A stretch of 10,267 bases of DNA from Saprospiraceae bacterium (GCA_020630455.1 JAHDBK010000090.1:1-10267); one strand, 5' to 3'. Shown: positions 1-7,682, numbered from the stretch's first letter. The notes: a model not told the origin generated them from the sequence alone. Program-made: numbers and translations.

Positions 1-55
1 CGTGAAAATGAGATCCTATGAATCCTGACGCACCTGAGAAAAGTATTTTATTCAT
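1..55 (-). CDS. NAD-dependent epimerase/dehydratase, N-terminal fragment (cut by window edge)
   Basis: The minus strand reads ATG at 55-53 and stays open to the window edge, giving MNKILFSGASGFIGSHFH. The GASGFIG stretch at residues 8-14 is the GxxGxxG dinucleotide-binding turn of the extended short-chain dehydrogenase/reductase fold, preceded by the expected hydrophobic first beta strand (KILFS). Proteins that start this way are NAD(P)-dependent sugar-nucleotide epimerases, dehydratases or reductases acting in the cytosol to make activated sugars. The ATG follows the TAA of the upstream glycosyltransferase with no spacer (TAAATG), so it is almost certainly co-transcribed and translationally coupled. 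Only 18 codons are visible, so the substrate (UDP-, GDP- or dTDP-sugar) and the exact reaction cannot be told. Confidence 0.8.
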   Translation of the reverse strand, partial: MNKILFSGASGFIGSHFH

Positions 56-820
56 TTAACTTAAATAGTATTTTTTGATACTCAAAAAGAAATACATACT
101 AAAGTGGTATGCTGCTTGAGGAATGGGTAAATTTTGATTATTTCTAAGAATCCCCCAATTGTACATTGAGGTTTTCATTTTATTGCTAGATAGAGAATTG
201 GAATGAATCCGATAGAAAGCTAAGACTTCAGGAATGCAATATGCCACATGCCCCTGCTTGAGGATATTGAGCCAACAAGCCCAATCGTCTCGTTTACCCA
301 CATAAGGCATCATGTGTTTGCCTATTTTTTTAGTGTCATACAAAACAGTAAGACATCCTAAGTAATTGGTATTTAGCAACTGTTTATAGTTAACTATCAA
401 AGGAGCTTTGATGGTTTTATTTAATTTATCACCATTTTCGTCTATATTTTCATAATAAGAATGAACAATAGCGGCATTTTTATTTTTCATAAATTGAAGC
501 TGTCGCTCCAGTTTATGTGGTTTCCAAATATCATCACTATCTAAAAAGGCGATATAACGACCTGTTGCCTCTTGTAAAGCCATATTACGAGCAGTAATTT
601 GGCCTTGATTTTCATCTTGGATAATAATTTTTATTCGCTTGTCCTTTACTGCATATTCTTCAAGGATGGACAGCGAATTATCCTTAGAACAATCATCTAC
701 AGCAATTAATTCCCAGTTGGTATGGGTTTGATTAATTACAGCATTTAAAGTTTCAGCGATGAAAGCAGCTGAATTATAAACAGGAGTAATTATGGAAACT
801 TTATGATTGAAAGTATTCAT
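56..820 (-). CDS. GT2-family glycosyltransferase
   Basis: This is a cytosolic GT-A fold inverting glycosyltransferase, likely adding one sugar of the repeat unit to the lipid-linked acceptor. From the chosen start (254 aa) it begins with the GT2 opening VSIITPVYN, has the nucleotide-binding acidic pair VDD at about residues 41-43, the metal-binding DXD-type FLDSDD (DSDD at 94-97), and a conserved KRDDW segment at about 176-180, typical of the TuaG-like subgroup. The frame is open 12 codons further up (ATG at 856), but the ATG at 820-818 is preferred. It overlaps the TAA of the methyltransferase by one base (TAATG), and homologous GT2 proteins begin just before this beta strand. The C-terminus has an aromatic, basic end (FFLSIKKYYLS) that may sit at the membrane. 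Donor and acceptor sugars cannot be deduced. Confidence 0.9.
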   Translation of the reverse strand: MNTFNHKVSIITPVYNSAAFIAETLNAVINQTHTNWELIAVDDCSKDNSLSILEEYAVKDKRIKIIIQDENQGQITARNMALQEATGRYIAFLDSDDIWKPHKLERQLQFMKNKNAAIVHSYYENIDENGDKLNKTIKAPLIVNYKQLLNTNYLGCLTVLYDTKKIGKHMMPYVGKRDDWACWLNILKQGHVAYCIPEVLAFYRIHSNSLSSNKMKTSMYNWGILRNNQNLPIPQAAYHFSMYFFLSIKKYYLS

Positions 821-1647
821 TACTTCTTTATTAAACACATAGAAACCTGCATACATTTGTAGAGGCCATTTCCTAGTTTCGTGGATTCAACTTTATCTGC
901 TTCATTCCATTTTTTACCCAATTTGATAGCTGTCTTGGTTGAAAAGAAGGCAAGAGGAACTGCCCACTTCGCCTGCCCCATCGTACCTTGTACATGCTGT
1001 ATTTGAAAGTTTTTTTGAATTAGCTCAAAAGTTTTTTTAGTAAAAGGCCACTCCCAATGTCTATCGGATTGAAAAGGGCGATAAAGTGTTCGAGCCAACA
1101 GAACGGGATAAGACGTTTGTAAAGGATCAAAAGTGATAACCATTCCTCCTGGTTTTAGTACTTCATGGACTCTTTTTAAAAATACTTCCATATGCTCAAA
1201 GTGATGAAAAACACTTTTTGCATAAATAATGTCGAAATCTTTTAAGGTAAAATCATCTGATAAAAAGTCACAAGCAATAGCTCTAGCATTAGAAATATTA
1301 TTTTCTGCTAATTTTTCATTTAAGGAAGATATAGCTGTTTCACTCAAGTCTAGTCCCGTGTAGGATTTACTTTTTTCAGCAATATATAAGCTCAAATCAT
1401 TGCCAGAATAGCATCCAAAATCTAGTACTTTTTTGTCAGATAAATTTCCTAGCCATTGGGTATGTAAATTGTTAATATAGTTTCCAATACCGAGCTCATC
1501 TCTTAAATCTTGTTGCCCTCTTCTTAAATTACGCCAAACTTTTGTTAGTAAATTACCTTTAGATTTTAATGTTGGATCACTATTAGATTCATAATATTTT
1601 TTTTGTTTTTTATTTAACTCCAACATATACTTTATTTCTTCATCCAT
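820..1647 (-). CDS. Class I SAM-dependent methyltransferase
   Basis: This 275-aa protein has a Rossmann-type methyltransferase core. Motif I is VLDFGCYSGND at about residues 74-84. The ribose-binding acidic residue ends the strand YTGLD (D100). A VFHHFEH segment lies at about 146-152, and the post-motif LKPGG at 164-168, as in the Methyltransf_11 and UbiE-like families. Residues 1-70 form a charged, largely helical N-terminal extension. The gene sits between a GH16 hydrolase and a glycosyltransferase in a polysaccharide operon, so O-methylation of a sugar in the repeat unit is the likely role. This is inferred from context, since the fold alone does not set the substrate. The start is an ATG at 1647, 40 bases after the preceding stop. 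A second ATG at codon 8 is possible. Its TAA shares a base with the next gene's ATG. Confidence 0.85.
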   Translation of the reverse strand: MDEEIKYMLELNKKQKKYYESNSDPTLKSKGNLLTKVWRNLRRGQQDLRDELGIGNYINNLHTQWLGNLSDKKVLDFGCYSGNDLSLYIAEKSKSYTGLDLSETAISSLNEKLAENNISNARAIACDFLSDDFTLKDFDIIYAKSVFHHFEHMEVFLKRVHEVLKPGGMVITFDPLQTSYPVLLARTLYRPFQSDRHWEWPFTKKTFELIQKNFQIQHVQGTMGQAKWAVPLAFFSTKTAIKLGKKWNEADKVESTKLGNGLYKCMQVSMCLIKK

Positions 1648-1687
1648 GATATTTATGTATAAGATTTTATTGTTAATAGTATTTGAA

Positions 1688-2455
1688 TCATTGTTTTCTT
1701 TTATAAACTCTTACATAGTCAAACAAAACTTTATCTGGTAATTTTTCTTTTGTGATATCCCCTCCCCAACCTGATAATTCTGTGCTCAAAATCATATATT
1801 GAGGAATATTTGAAACAGCTTCTTTTGTTCTCCATGTTTCTTTTCCATCAACATAAAACACATATTCTTCAGGTGTCCACTCCAAACCAAATGTATGATA
1901 CCCTTTAGATATTTTAGGAATTTTGGTTTTATGGTGTTTATACTTATGATGTTCTTTATAACCATCCCAGTGAATGGTTTGATGAACTACATCTTTGGTT
2001 TTGTTATGGTATTCAAAAATATCAATTTCAGCTCCATTTTTTTTAGGATTTCCTACTTGATCAATAGTTGCAGACTGTAACCAAAATGCTGCGTGCGCTC
2101 CTAGTCTTTTATGCATTTTAGCTCGACATTCAAAATACCCATACTTGGTGGAAAAAGTTTTATGTGTCCCTATCTGACCTATTGTGTACTTATCATCTAT
2201 TTTATCAATTTTGATAACTAATTTCCCAAATCCATTAAGATATACGTTTTCTTTTACAGAAAAGCCTTTTTTTCTTTTACCAAGTACTCTGTAAGACCAT
2301 TTATTTTTATCTAATTCTCTTCCACTAAACTTATCTTCCCAAACTAAATTATAGTCCTTCAAATTAATTTCACTAGGATTTCTAAACCCAATAAAAATCA
2401 TTATTGCTATCATGAATCCTCCTCCGATAATTGAAAAGAAGATATAATTATTCAT
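1688..2455 (-). CDS. Membrane-anchored GH16-family glycoside hydrolase
   Basis: This 255-aa protein is a jelly-roll beta-glucanase-type enzyme of family GH16 (laminarinases, agarases, carrageenases, lichenases, ExoK-like depolymerases). It has an uncharged hydrophobic segment at about residues 4-23, then VWEDKFSG at 38-45, which is the typical GH16 entry (W-x-D-x-F). The catalytic ExDxxE motif is intact as EIDIFE, with E143 as expected nucleophile, D145 as helper and E148 as acid/base. Other GH16 features are the YGYFECRAKM segment near 105, the HTFGLEW strand near 187 and a terminal FDYVRVYK strand. There is no lipobox cysteine, so the N-terminus is either an uncleaved anchor or a signal peptide. 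Within this operon it may trim, release or set the length of the polymer, as ExoK does for succinoglycan. The bond cleaved is unknown. It starts 8 bases after the GT4 gene. Confidence 0.9.
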   Translation of the reverse strand: MNNYIFFSIIGGGFMIAIMIFIGFRNPSEINLKDYNLVWEDKFSGRELDKNKWSYRVLGKRKKGFSVKENVYLNGFGKLVIKIDKIDDKYTIGQIGTHKTFSTKYGYFECRAKMHKRLGAHAAFWLQSATIDQVGNPKKNGAEIDIFEYHNKTKDVVHQTIHWDGYKEHHKYKHHKTKIPKISKGYHTFGLEWTPEEYVFYVDGKETWRTKEAVSNIPQYMILSTELSGWGGDITKEKLPDKVLFDYVRVYKRKQ

Positions 2456-2463
2456 ATAAAAAT

Positions 2464-3561
2464 TTATTTATGCTTTTTTATTACAGTTTTATATAATTTT
2501 TCCATGTTTTCTATACAAACATCCCACGAATAAGTTGCTCTCACATACTCTTTACCTTCTTTAGCAAGTTGGTTGGTTAACTTGGGATTTTCTATCAAAA
2601 AAATTAATTTTTCGCACAAAATTTCAGGATTTTCTCTAGGAATAATAATACCTGTTCTATTATTAATAATAACTTCTTTGAAGCCATCAACATCTGATAC
2701 AATAACTGGTAATTCACAGGCATTCGCTTCAATTGCAGCTACTCCAAAGCTTTCGCTATCATAACGACTTACAGCAACAAAAATATCCATTTGGTTCAAA
2801 AAAAATGGTACTTTATTATGTGGAATAGCATCCACAAAAGTAACTAAGTTTTCTATATTCAGTTTTGCTACCTGCTGTTCTAATTTTGCTTGTTGGCTTC
2901 CTCCGCCAACGAGTAGTAGTCTAAGATTTAGTGCTAAATTTTTATTAGTTGTTAGGTAGTGTTGATACAAGTTGAAGAAACCATCAATTAAAGTATCAAT
3001 CCCGTATTTTTTTTCAAAACGCTTTACTGTGCCAATTGTTATTAGTTTAGAATCATTGTTAAGAGTAGGAAAAAAATCATCCATATCTACGCCAAAAGGT
3101 GTAATAGAAATATCGTCTTTAATAGCAGGACAAATGTCTTTGACCCGCTTAGCCATAATACTGCTTGTACTTGCTATTTTATCTGCCGCCAATATATTTT
3201 TACATATTAAATTATGAGTCCATCTATTTTTATCTGGAAATTCATATACATCACTACCCCATACATTCAAAAGGTAGGGACTAAACTTTACTAATCTAGC
3301 CAAAGTCCCATATCCACTAGCATAATGAGCATTTAGTATATCTGGCTGATTTTTTTTCAATTCTTTTATTAGGAATCTCGCGTTTAAAAAATAACCTGCC
3401 TGCCCCTTAAAAGGAAGATAACAAACCTTAACACCTTCTATTACATTGTCGCCTCCTTTATGTTGTGTAAATAGAAGAACATTATGTCCTTTAGCTGCTA
3501 AAGCGTTTACCCATCGGGTAGTATGTATGGAGGTTTTGCCTGCTAGAAATGCTATTTTCAT
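2464..3561 (-). CDS. GT4-family glycosyltransferase
   Basis: This 365-aa protein is a two-domain GT-B retaining glycosyltransferase. The N-terminal acceptor domain begins MKIAFLAG and contains the NVWGSDV segment near 99-105. The C-terminal Glycos_transf_1 domain starts at about TIGTVKRFEKKYG (175-187) and carries the EX7E donor-binding motif, E270 to E278, in SESFGVAAIEA. It then has the PVIVSDVDG strand-turn and GIIIPREN, both usual in GT4 enzymes. Length is normal for the family and the start is ATG. It follows the sulfotransferase gene by 20 bases and precedes the GH16 gene by 8. It probably adds a sugar to the growing lipid-linked unit at the cytoplasmic membrane face. The donor sugar cannot be read from sequence. 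Confidence 0.93.
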   Translation of the reverse strand: MKIAFLAGKTSIHTTRWVNALAAKGHNVLLFTQHKGGDNVIEGVKVCYLPFKGQAGYFLNARFLIKELKKNQPDILNAHYASGYGTLARLVKFSPYLLNVWGSDVYEFPDKNRWTHNLICKNILAADKIASTSSIMAKRVKDICPAIKDDISITPFGVDMDDFFPTLNNDSKLITIGTVKRFEKKYGIDTLIDGFFNLYQHYLTTNKNLALNLRLLLVGGGSQQAKLEQQVAKLNIENLVTFVDAIPHNKVPFFLNQMDIFVAVSRYDSESFGVAAIEANACELPVIVSDVDGFKEVIINNRTGIIIPRENPEILCEKLIFLIENPKLTNQLAKEGKEYVRATYSWDVCIENMEKLYKTVIKKHK

Positions 3562-3581
3562 ACTTCTGAAAAAAGTAATTG

Positions 3582-4394
3582 TTAATTATAGTCAAATTTT
3601 TGCATAAATTCTTTGCAGGTATTTTCTATAATAGCAAGGTTTCTTGCTCCAAAAAAATCAATAATATCAACATTGACTTTTCCTTTGGGCTGGAATCGAG
3701 TATTAACATCTTTATCAATATTTTTCAAATAATTTAATTCTAAGTTTTCACAAAGTTCTTTAATGAAAGAAACTTTTTCCTTATTAAAATCTTCATATTT
3801 AACTAAGATGAAATCATTAGGATTTTCAAAATAAATACGACAAATAAAATTCCATCTTTTAGCTAAAGATTCGATGTAATTTCGGTAGGTTATTCCTAAC
3901 CAATCATTATAAATAACATTTCTCCAAATTTCAGAATTAGAATATTTATCGAATTCAATTTTGGATTGATTACCAGGGATTTTTAGTCTGTTTAAAATAC
4001 TCCGAATATTCTGTCTTGGATCTCGAATAATAAATATTTTGGGCGAACTAGGATATAATTCTTTGATTTGTGTATAACAAAGGGTAAGATTGGGTTCTTT
4101 TATTATTTTCTTGCTAAATTCAAACTTAAAATTTTTTGAAATAAAATCCTTCAATTCAAGTTGTTGTAAAAATAGGCCTTTGGTTTCATCTTGACGCATA
4201 GTTCTCAAGTCAATTATGTAAGAGCTTGCTGTAGCTTTTCCTAAAAGTGCTGTGATAGCTGATGTACCAGCCTTTTGATTACCTAAAATAAATATAGGAT
4301 TAGACTCTACAGAAAAAGTAAAATCTGAAATCGTTCTAAAAATGGATGAAACAGCTCTCGCTTTAGATATGCCTGCTTGTAAGTATTTATTCAC
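3582..4394 (-). CDS. PAPS-dependent sulfotransferase family protein
   Basis: This 270-aa protein resembles cytosolic-type sulfotransferases, which move sulfate from PAPS to a hydroxyl or amine of a carbohydrate. The 5'-phosphosulfate loop is FILGNQKAGTS (G38 to S45), a variant of the usual GxxRSGTT/GxxKAGTT loop. The 3'-phosphate-binding element is IFIIRDPRQNIRS, with R124, D125, P126 and S132. Further family features are IKEPNL near 98-103 and the VKYEDF segment near 198-203. The start is GTG at 4394, overlapping the preceding gene's TGA by four bases (GTGA), which fixes the start and implies translational coupling. Context points to sulfation of the polysaccharide or its lipid-linked unit. 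The acceptor is not known, and other nucleotide-dependent P-loop enzymes are a less likely alternative. Confidence 0.85.
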   Translation of the reverse strand: MNKYLQAGISKARAVSSIFRTISDFTFSVESNPIFILGNQKAGTSAITALLGKATASSYIIDLRTMRQDETKGLFLQQLELKDFISKNFKFEFSKKIIKEPNLTLCYTQIKELYPSSPKIFIIRDPRQNIRSILNRLKIPGNQSKIEFDKYSNSEIWRNVIYNDWLGITYRNYIESLAKRWNFICRIYFENPNDFILVKYEDFNKEKVSFIKELCENLELNYLKNIDKDVNTRFQPKGKVNVDIIDFFGARNLAIIENTCKEFMQKFDYN

Positions 4395-5152
4395 TTATCA
4401 CGAAATAAATCAATTATAGATATATTCAATATCTTTTTCTTTATTTGTTTTTCCAAATAAAGCGTTTGCCTTTTAGCTTTTATAAAAAAGCTATTGTCAT
4501 AGGCCAAAGCCACCTGAGTTCCTTCTTCAAACGTTTTTTTCAAAGACCGTTTTGAAGCACCTTCATCTGCATTGACCTTTGAAACGATATGAGGTACATA
4601 CTCAAATTTTTTTCCTTTATTATAATAATGATATACAAAATCATAATCGGCACAAATAGGATAGGATAAATTAAAAAGGTAAGCTTTTGACAAAGCACTT
4701 CTAGAGAAAAGAGCCTGATGATTAAAGGGTTTTTGAATTTTTATTGTGTCTAAATCTTTGGGAACACTCCTTCTCAAAACACCATTTCTTTTAGCTACAA
4801 CAGCTCCGTATAAGAAGGAGTATTTAAAATAGTTTTGGTTTTTAAAAATATTGCTTAATGTATTTTTGTCATATAAACAATCACCAGAATTGAGATATAA
4901 TATCCAGTCACCAGTTGCCAATTTTGTTCCTTTATTCATGGCATCATAAATACCTTTATCAGGTTCACTAATTATAATATCTATATCATTTTTATATTGA
5001 TAAACAATGTCTAGCGTTCCATCAGAACTTTGTCCATCAATTACAATATATTCAGTATTATTATATTTTTGGTTGAGGACACTTAACATTGTCTCTTCTA
5101 TCTGAGATACATTGTTATAGACTACTGTTATTATAGAAATTTTATCGTTCAA
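4391..5152 (-). CDS. GT2-family glycosyltransferase (WcaE/WfgS-like)
   Basis: This 253-aa GT-A glycosyltransferase opens with ISIITVVYNN and has the VIDGQSSDGT nucleotide-binding strand-loop (D39). It carries the subgroup hallmark EPDKGIYDAMNKG at 63-75, and LNSGD (NSGD at 88-91) in place of a classical DXD. FNHQALF near 143 and ICADYDF near 166 are also typical of this subgroup, which includes WcaE- and WfgS-like enzymes. The start is TTG at 5152, only 12 bases after the polymerase stop. No ATG or GTG exists between that in-frame stop and the conserved ISIIT strand, so TTG is the only usual start. The lysine-rich C-terminus (QIKKKILN) may associate with the membrane. Its TGA overlaps the GTG of the sulfotransferase. 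Donor and acceptor are unknown. Confidence 0.9.
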   Translation of the reverse strand: MNDKISIITVVYNNVSQIEETMLSVLNQKYNNTEYIVIDGQSSDGTLDIVYQYKNDIDIIISEPDKGIYDAMNKGTKLATGDWILYLNSGDCLYDKNTLSNIFKNQNYFKYSFLYGAVVAKRNGVLRRSVPKDLDTIKIQKPFNHQALFSRSALSKAYLFNLSYPICADYDFVYHYYNKGKKFEYVPHIVSKVNADEGASKRSLKKTFEEGTQVALAYDNSFFIKAKRQTLYLEKQIKKKILNISIIDLFRDK

Positions 5153-5164
5153 AACGAATAATTT

Positions 5165-6313
5165 TTAGGTTTTAGCCAACGCATTTTTTAGCAAGGCACA
5201 TCCAAAAAAGTAAGTGCTTAATATAATAGTTGGAGCACTAGTTAAGGGTTCTGCAACAAGAGTAATCATTAATATTACACTAATAGAGATACCAATTACA
5301 AAGTCAAAGTTGTTTGACTTTTTTAAAATACCACGTAAAACATCAATTCCATTTACAATAACAATAAGCAAGATAATTATAGCTCCCAAGATTCCTACCT
5401 CATTAAAAGCATCTAAAATGGTATTATGAAAATATGTTATCTCATGCATTTTATTCACTTCTCCTCCTCCGAGCATTGAATATTTAAACAGATCATCAAC
5501 ATATCCATAGTATTCAAAACGAGGCGTATCAAAACCATTATTATATATTCTTTGAAAAGTAGGAGATTGTTCAATAATATCATAAAAATAAAACAAACTT
5601 GCACCTATTATTGTAGAAAACACAACAGCATAACCTATTTTTTTTACTAGAGAAATTCTTTTAATATAAAAACACAATAATAGTAAAATGCCTAATATCA
5701 ATATGGGGCCACGGTTACCAAGCAAAAAATTGATGCCGAGGTTTGATATAATCAAACCTATCATTAAAAGAACAAAAAATAGATTTAATCGTGAAAATAA
5801 CATAATAGGAATAAATAAAAAGCTGAGGTTACCCATTGGAGCAAATGCCGTAGCATTTATGCCACTACCATTCCAGCAATTAATAATCATCCGTTCAAAA
5901 AAAACAACTTCAGGGTCTGTATTATAAAAACTACGAATAAAGAATATAGATACACCTAGTATAAATACGAAAAGAAATCTTTGCAGCTTAACAGTTGAGA
6001 CATACTTTTCTTTAGAAGAACTTCTAAAGCTAAGCCCTGCAAAGAAAAGTATAACATAAAAACAGAACAAATAAATACACCCATTAATATTTTTGAAGCC
6101 ATGATAGTACGAAAAAACAGTATAAATAAGTGCGTACAAAATAATGAGTAAGCTATAAATAATTCCTTGCAACTTGTATTTTTTAAAAGTCAATACAAAT
6201 AGCATAATCAAAGCAAAATCTGCAATATAATTGGGGCTTGCACCAAAAAGGCCAAGTATAAAAGCAAAAAAATAAGTAAGACTATCTTTTATGCTTTGTA
6301 AATCAACACTCAT
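5165..6313 (-). CDS. wzy: O-antigen/exopolysaccharide polymerase, Wzy-like membrane protein
   Basis: This 382-aa, very hydrophobic protein has about ten or more predicted membrane segments, for example near 12-22, 33-45, 52-70, 78-95, 112-127, 162-195, 203-217, 226-244, 308-325 and 339-372. It has the LGNRGP motif at 198-203 and a large polar, presumably periplasmic loop at about 245-300 with R256, R265 and the motif FHNTILDAFNEVG at 295-307. An HN followed by an E-x-G helix in this position is characteristic of Wzy polymerases and WaaL-type O-antigen ligases. Wzy joins flipped repeat units into chains in the periplasm. In an operon with a flippase and several glycosyltransferases a polymerase is more likely than a ligase, though sequence alone does not separate them fully. 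Its ATG directly abuts the TAA of the FkbM gene. Confidence 0.82.
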   Translation of the reverse strand: MSVDLQSIKDSLTYFFAFILGLFGASPNYIADFALIMLFVLTFKKYKLQGIIYSLLIILYALIYTVFSYYHGFKNINGCIYLFCFYVILFFAGLSFRSSSKEKYVSTVKLQRFLFVFILGVSIFFIRSFYNTDPEVVFFERMIINCWNGSGINATAFAPMGNLSFLFIPIMLFSRLNLFFVLLMIGLIISNLGINFLLGNRGPILILGILLLLCFYIKRISLVKKIGYAVVFSTIIGASLFYFYDIIEQSPTFQRIYNNGFDTPRFEYYGYVDDLFKYSMLGGGEVNKMHEITYFHNTILDAFNEVGILGAIIILLIVIVNGIDVLRGILKKSNNFDFVIGISISVILMITLVAEPLTSAPTIILSTYFFGCALLKNALAKT

Positions 6314-7015
6314 TTAATCTCTAAAAAAAATTCCATCTACTTGTAATAAACGCCCTGTTTCTGAATGTGCATAACCAGGATCTAAGTAATATAAATTATA
6401 GCCTTTACTGTTTAATAAATCCAACATTTCTTTGAAAAGAGCTTCTCCTTGATAAAGTTCTGTCAATGATAATTCTACTTGAAATCCTTTTATTTTTGAA
6501 AGACTTTTTTCTGCACCTTCAATCACTTGTTTTTCAAAACCCTGAGTATCTATTTTGACAAAGAGATTAGAATCACTTAAATCATATTTGTCTATTATCG
6601 TATCAAGTTTATACACCTGTATTTTTTCCTTTTTGCTATAAACCGATGTCGGAGCCGAATCAATGTGAGTATCTGTAATCTCTAGGATAGAACTACTTAC
6701 TAAATTATCAGAAATATTTATTTCTGATACCCCATCAAAATTCCCTAATGCAAAATGTTCTCCTTTCCACTTAGAATCATTCCTGAAATTGTTTTGCATC
6801 TTTTGATAAGCTATAAATATAGGTTCAAAAGAAGTTATATATTCATTGTATCCACTACTTCTTAAAGAAGTAGCATATTGGCCTATATTTGCACCAACAT
6901 CAAAAATCATATTAATCTGATAGTGCTTGAAAAGCTTCATCCGATTTTTAAGATTTTTATACGGATACTTGATTATATCAAAACCTAAATTTCGCACAAA
7001 AGTCCTCATTATCAT
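6314..7015 (-). CDS. FkbM-family SAM-dependent methyltransferase
   Basis: This 233-aa protein matches the FkbM-type O-methyltransferase family. Motif I is FDVGANIGQYA (D39 to Q46), followed by the SFEP strand end at 62-65, which carries the SAM-ribose acidic residue (E64). The family signature is FVKIDTQGFEKQVIEGAE at about 152-169, with K154, D156, G159 and E161. FkbM homologues are common in bacterial glycan loci, where they are thought to O-methylate sugars. That role fits here but the acceptor is unknown. The ATG at 7015 overlaps the acetyltransferase TGA by four bases (ATGA). A second ATG two codons downstream would give nearly the same protein. The TAA is immediately followed by the polymerase ATG, so the three genes should be translated in a coupled way. 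Confidence 0.92.
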   Translation of the reverse strand: MIMRTFVRNLGFDIIKYPYKNLKNRMKLFKHYQINMIFDVGANIGQYATSLRSSGYNEYITSFEPIFIAYQKMQNNFRNDSKWKGEHFALGNFDGVSEINISDNLVSSSILEITDTHIDSAPTSVYSKKEKIQVYKLDTIIDKYDLSDSNLFVKIDTQGFEKQVIEGAEKSLSKIKGFQVELSLTELYQGEALFKEMLDLLNSKGYNLYYLDPGYAHSETGRLLQVDGIFFRD

Positions 7016-7668
7016 TGCTTTTTTGTGGTTGAAAGAAGTAATTTTTGATTTTTTAGTTTTTCAATTAGCTGGGGTACATCATCCCAATATTGTTCTACCA
7101 ATTGCAGAGTGTGCATATCTCCATCCCACCATTTTAATTGTAATAAGTCTTGAATAATTTGCTCATTAAATCTATATTTAATGAACTTTGCAGGCACGCC
7201 TGCTACAATGGTATAAGGAGGTACGTCTTTTACGACTATAGCACCCGCAGCTACTACTGCTCCATCTCCAATATTCACTCCATCCAAAACGGTTACATTA
7301 CTTCCTATAAATACATCATTGCCAATTGTAATTTTTATCCGCTCCTTAGTTTTGTTAGTTTTTGATAAAGTAAATCGGTTTTGCTTTAGAGTAGAATAAA
7401 ACATAGGGGCTGTAGAAACGCCATTGGTAGGATGAATACCTCGACCACAAGAAAAATTTGCTCCAATTGAGCAAAATTTTCCGATTTGTGTAAAAGAAAC
7501 TTTTCCATTGGGCGAAATATACGAATAGTCGCCGATAGTTACGTTTTTAATTTCGTGGGGTTTAAACAAGCGACTATATTTGCCTTTTTCGACATTTTCT
7601 TCATAAGAAATAGAAAAAAGGTGCCATTTACGATATACTTTTTTATACCATTGAATAAGTTGATTCAA
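7012..7668 (-). CDS. Hexapeptide-repeat O-acetyltransferase (xenobiotic acetyltransferase-like)
   Basis: This 218-aa protein has a left-handed parallel beta-helix built from hexapeptide repeats: VTIGDYSYI near 43-51, IGKFCSIGANF at 62-72, and the long run from IGNDVFIG (115) to IVAGVPAKFI (154-163). The catalytic-type histidine is H79 in GRGIHPTNGVS, and the segment TAPMFYS follows, as in the Vat/CatB-like (XAT) group. The C-terminal helix with LKWWD (178-182) is also typical. These trimeric enzymes use acetyl-CoA; in a polysaccharide locus the likely job is O-acetylation of a sugar. The only usual start is TTG at 7668, since an in-frame TAG lies just upstream at 7677-7675 and the next ATG is far inside the fold. 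The gene begins 14 bases after the preceding glycosyltransferase. Drug resistance is not suggested by the context. Confidence 0.9.
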   Translation of the reverse strand: MNQLIQWYKKVYRKWHLFSISYEENVEKGKYSRLFKPHEIKNVTIGDYSYISPNGKVSFTQIGKFCSIGANFSCGRGIHPTNGVSTAPMFYSTLKQNRFTLSKTNKTKERIKITIGNDVFIGSNVTVLDGVNIGDGAVVAAGAIVVKDVPPYTIVAGVPAKFIKYRFNEQIIQDLLQLKWWDGDMHTLQLVEQYWDDVPQLIEKLKNQKLLLSTTKKQ

Positions 7669-7682
7669 GATTGACTAGGTTT

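Noticed and set aside
821..856. Longer N-terminus for the GT2 gene beginning at the ATG at 856
   Set aside because: The 12 extra codons overlap the methyltransferase end, lie before the family's first beta strand, and the TAATG junction at 820 gives a better coupled start.
1648..1687. Intrinsic terminator in the 40-bp gap between the GH16 and methyltransferase genes
   Set aside because: The gap is AT-rich but contains no stem of useful length or G+C content.
5165..6313. Polymerase gene as an O-antigen ligase (WaaL)
   Set aside because: The HN...E-x-G loop occurs in both families, but an operon with a flippase and repeat-unit transferases normally carries the polymerase; ligase remains a minor alternative.
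7012..7668. Acetyltransferase as an antibiotic-resistance (Vat/CatB) gene
   Set aside because: The fold group is shared, but the position between a sugar transferase and an FkbM gene, with overlapping stop and start, fits glycan O-acetylation far better.
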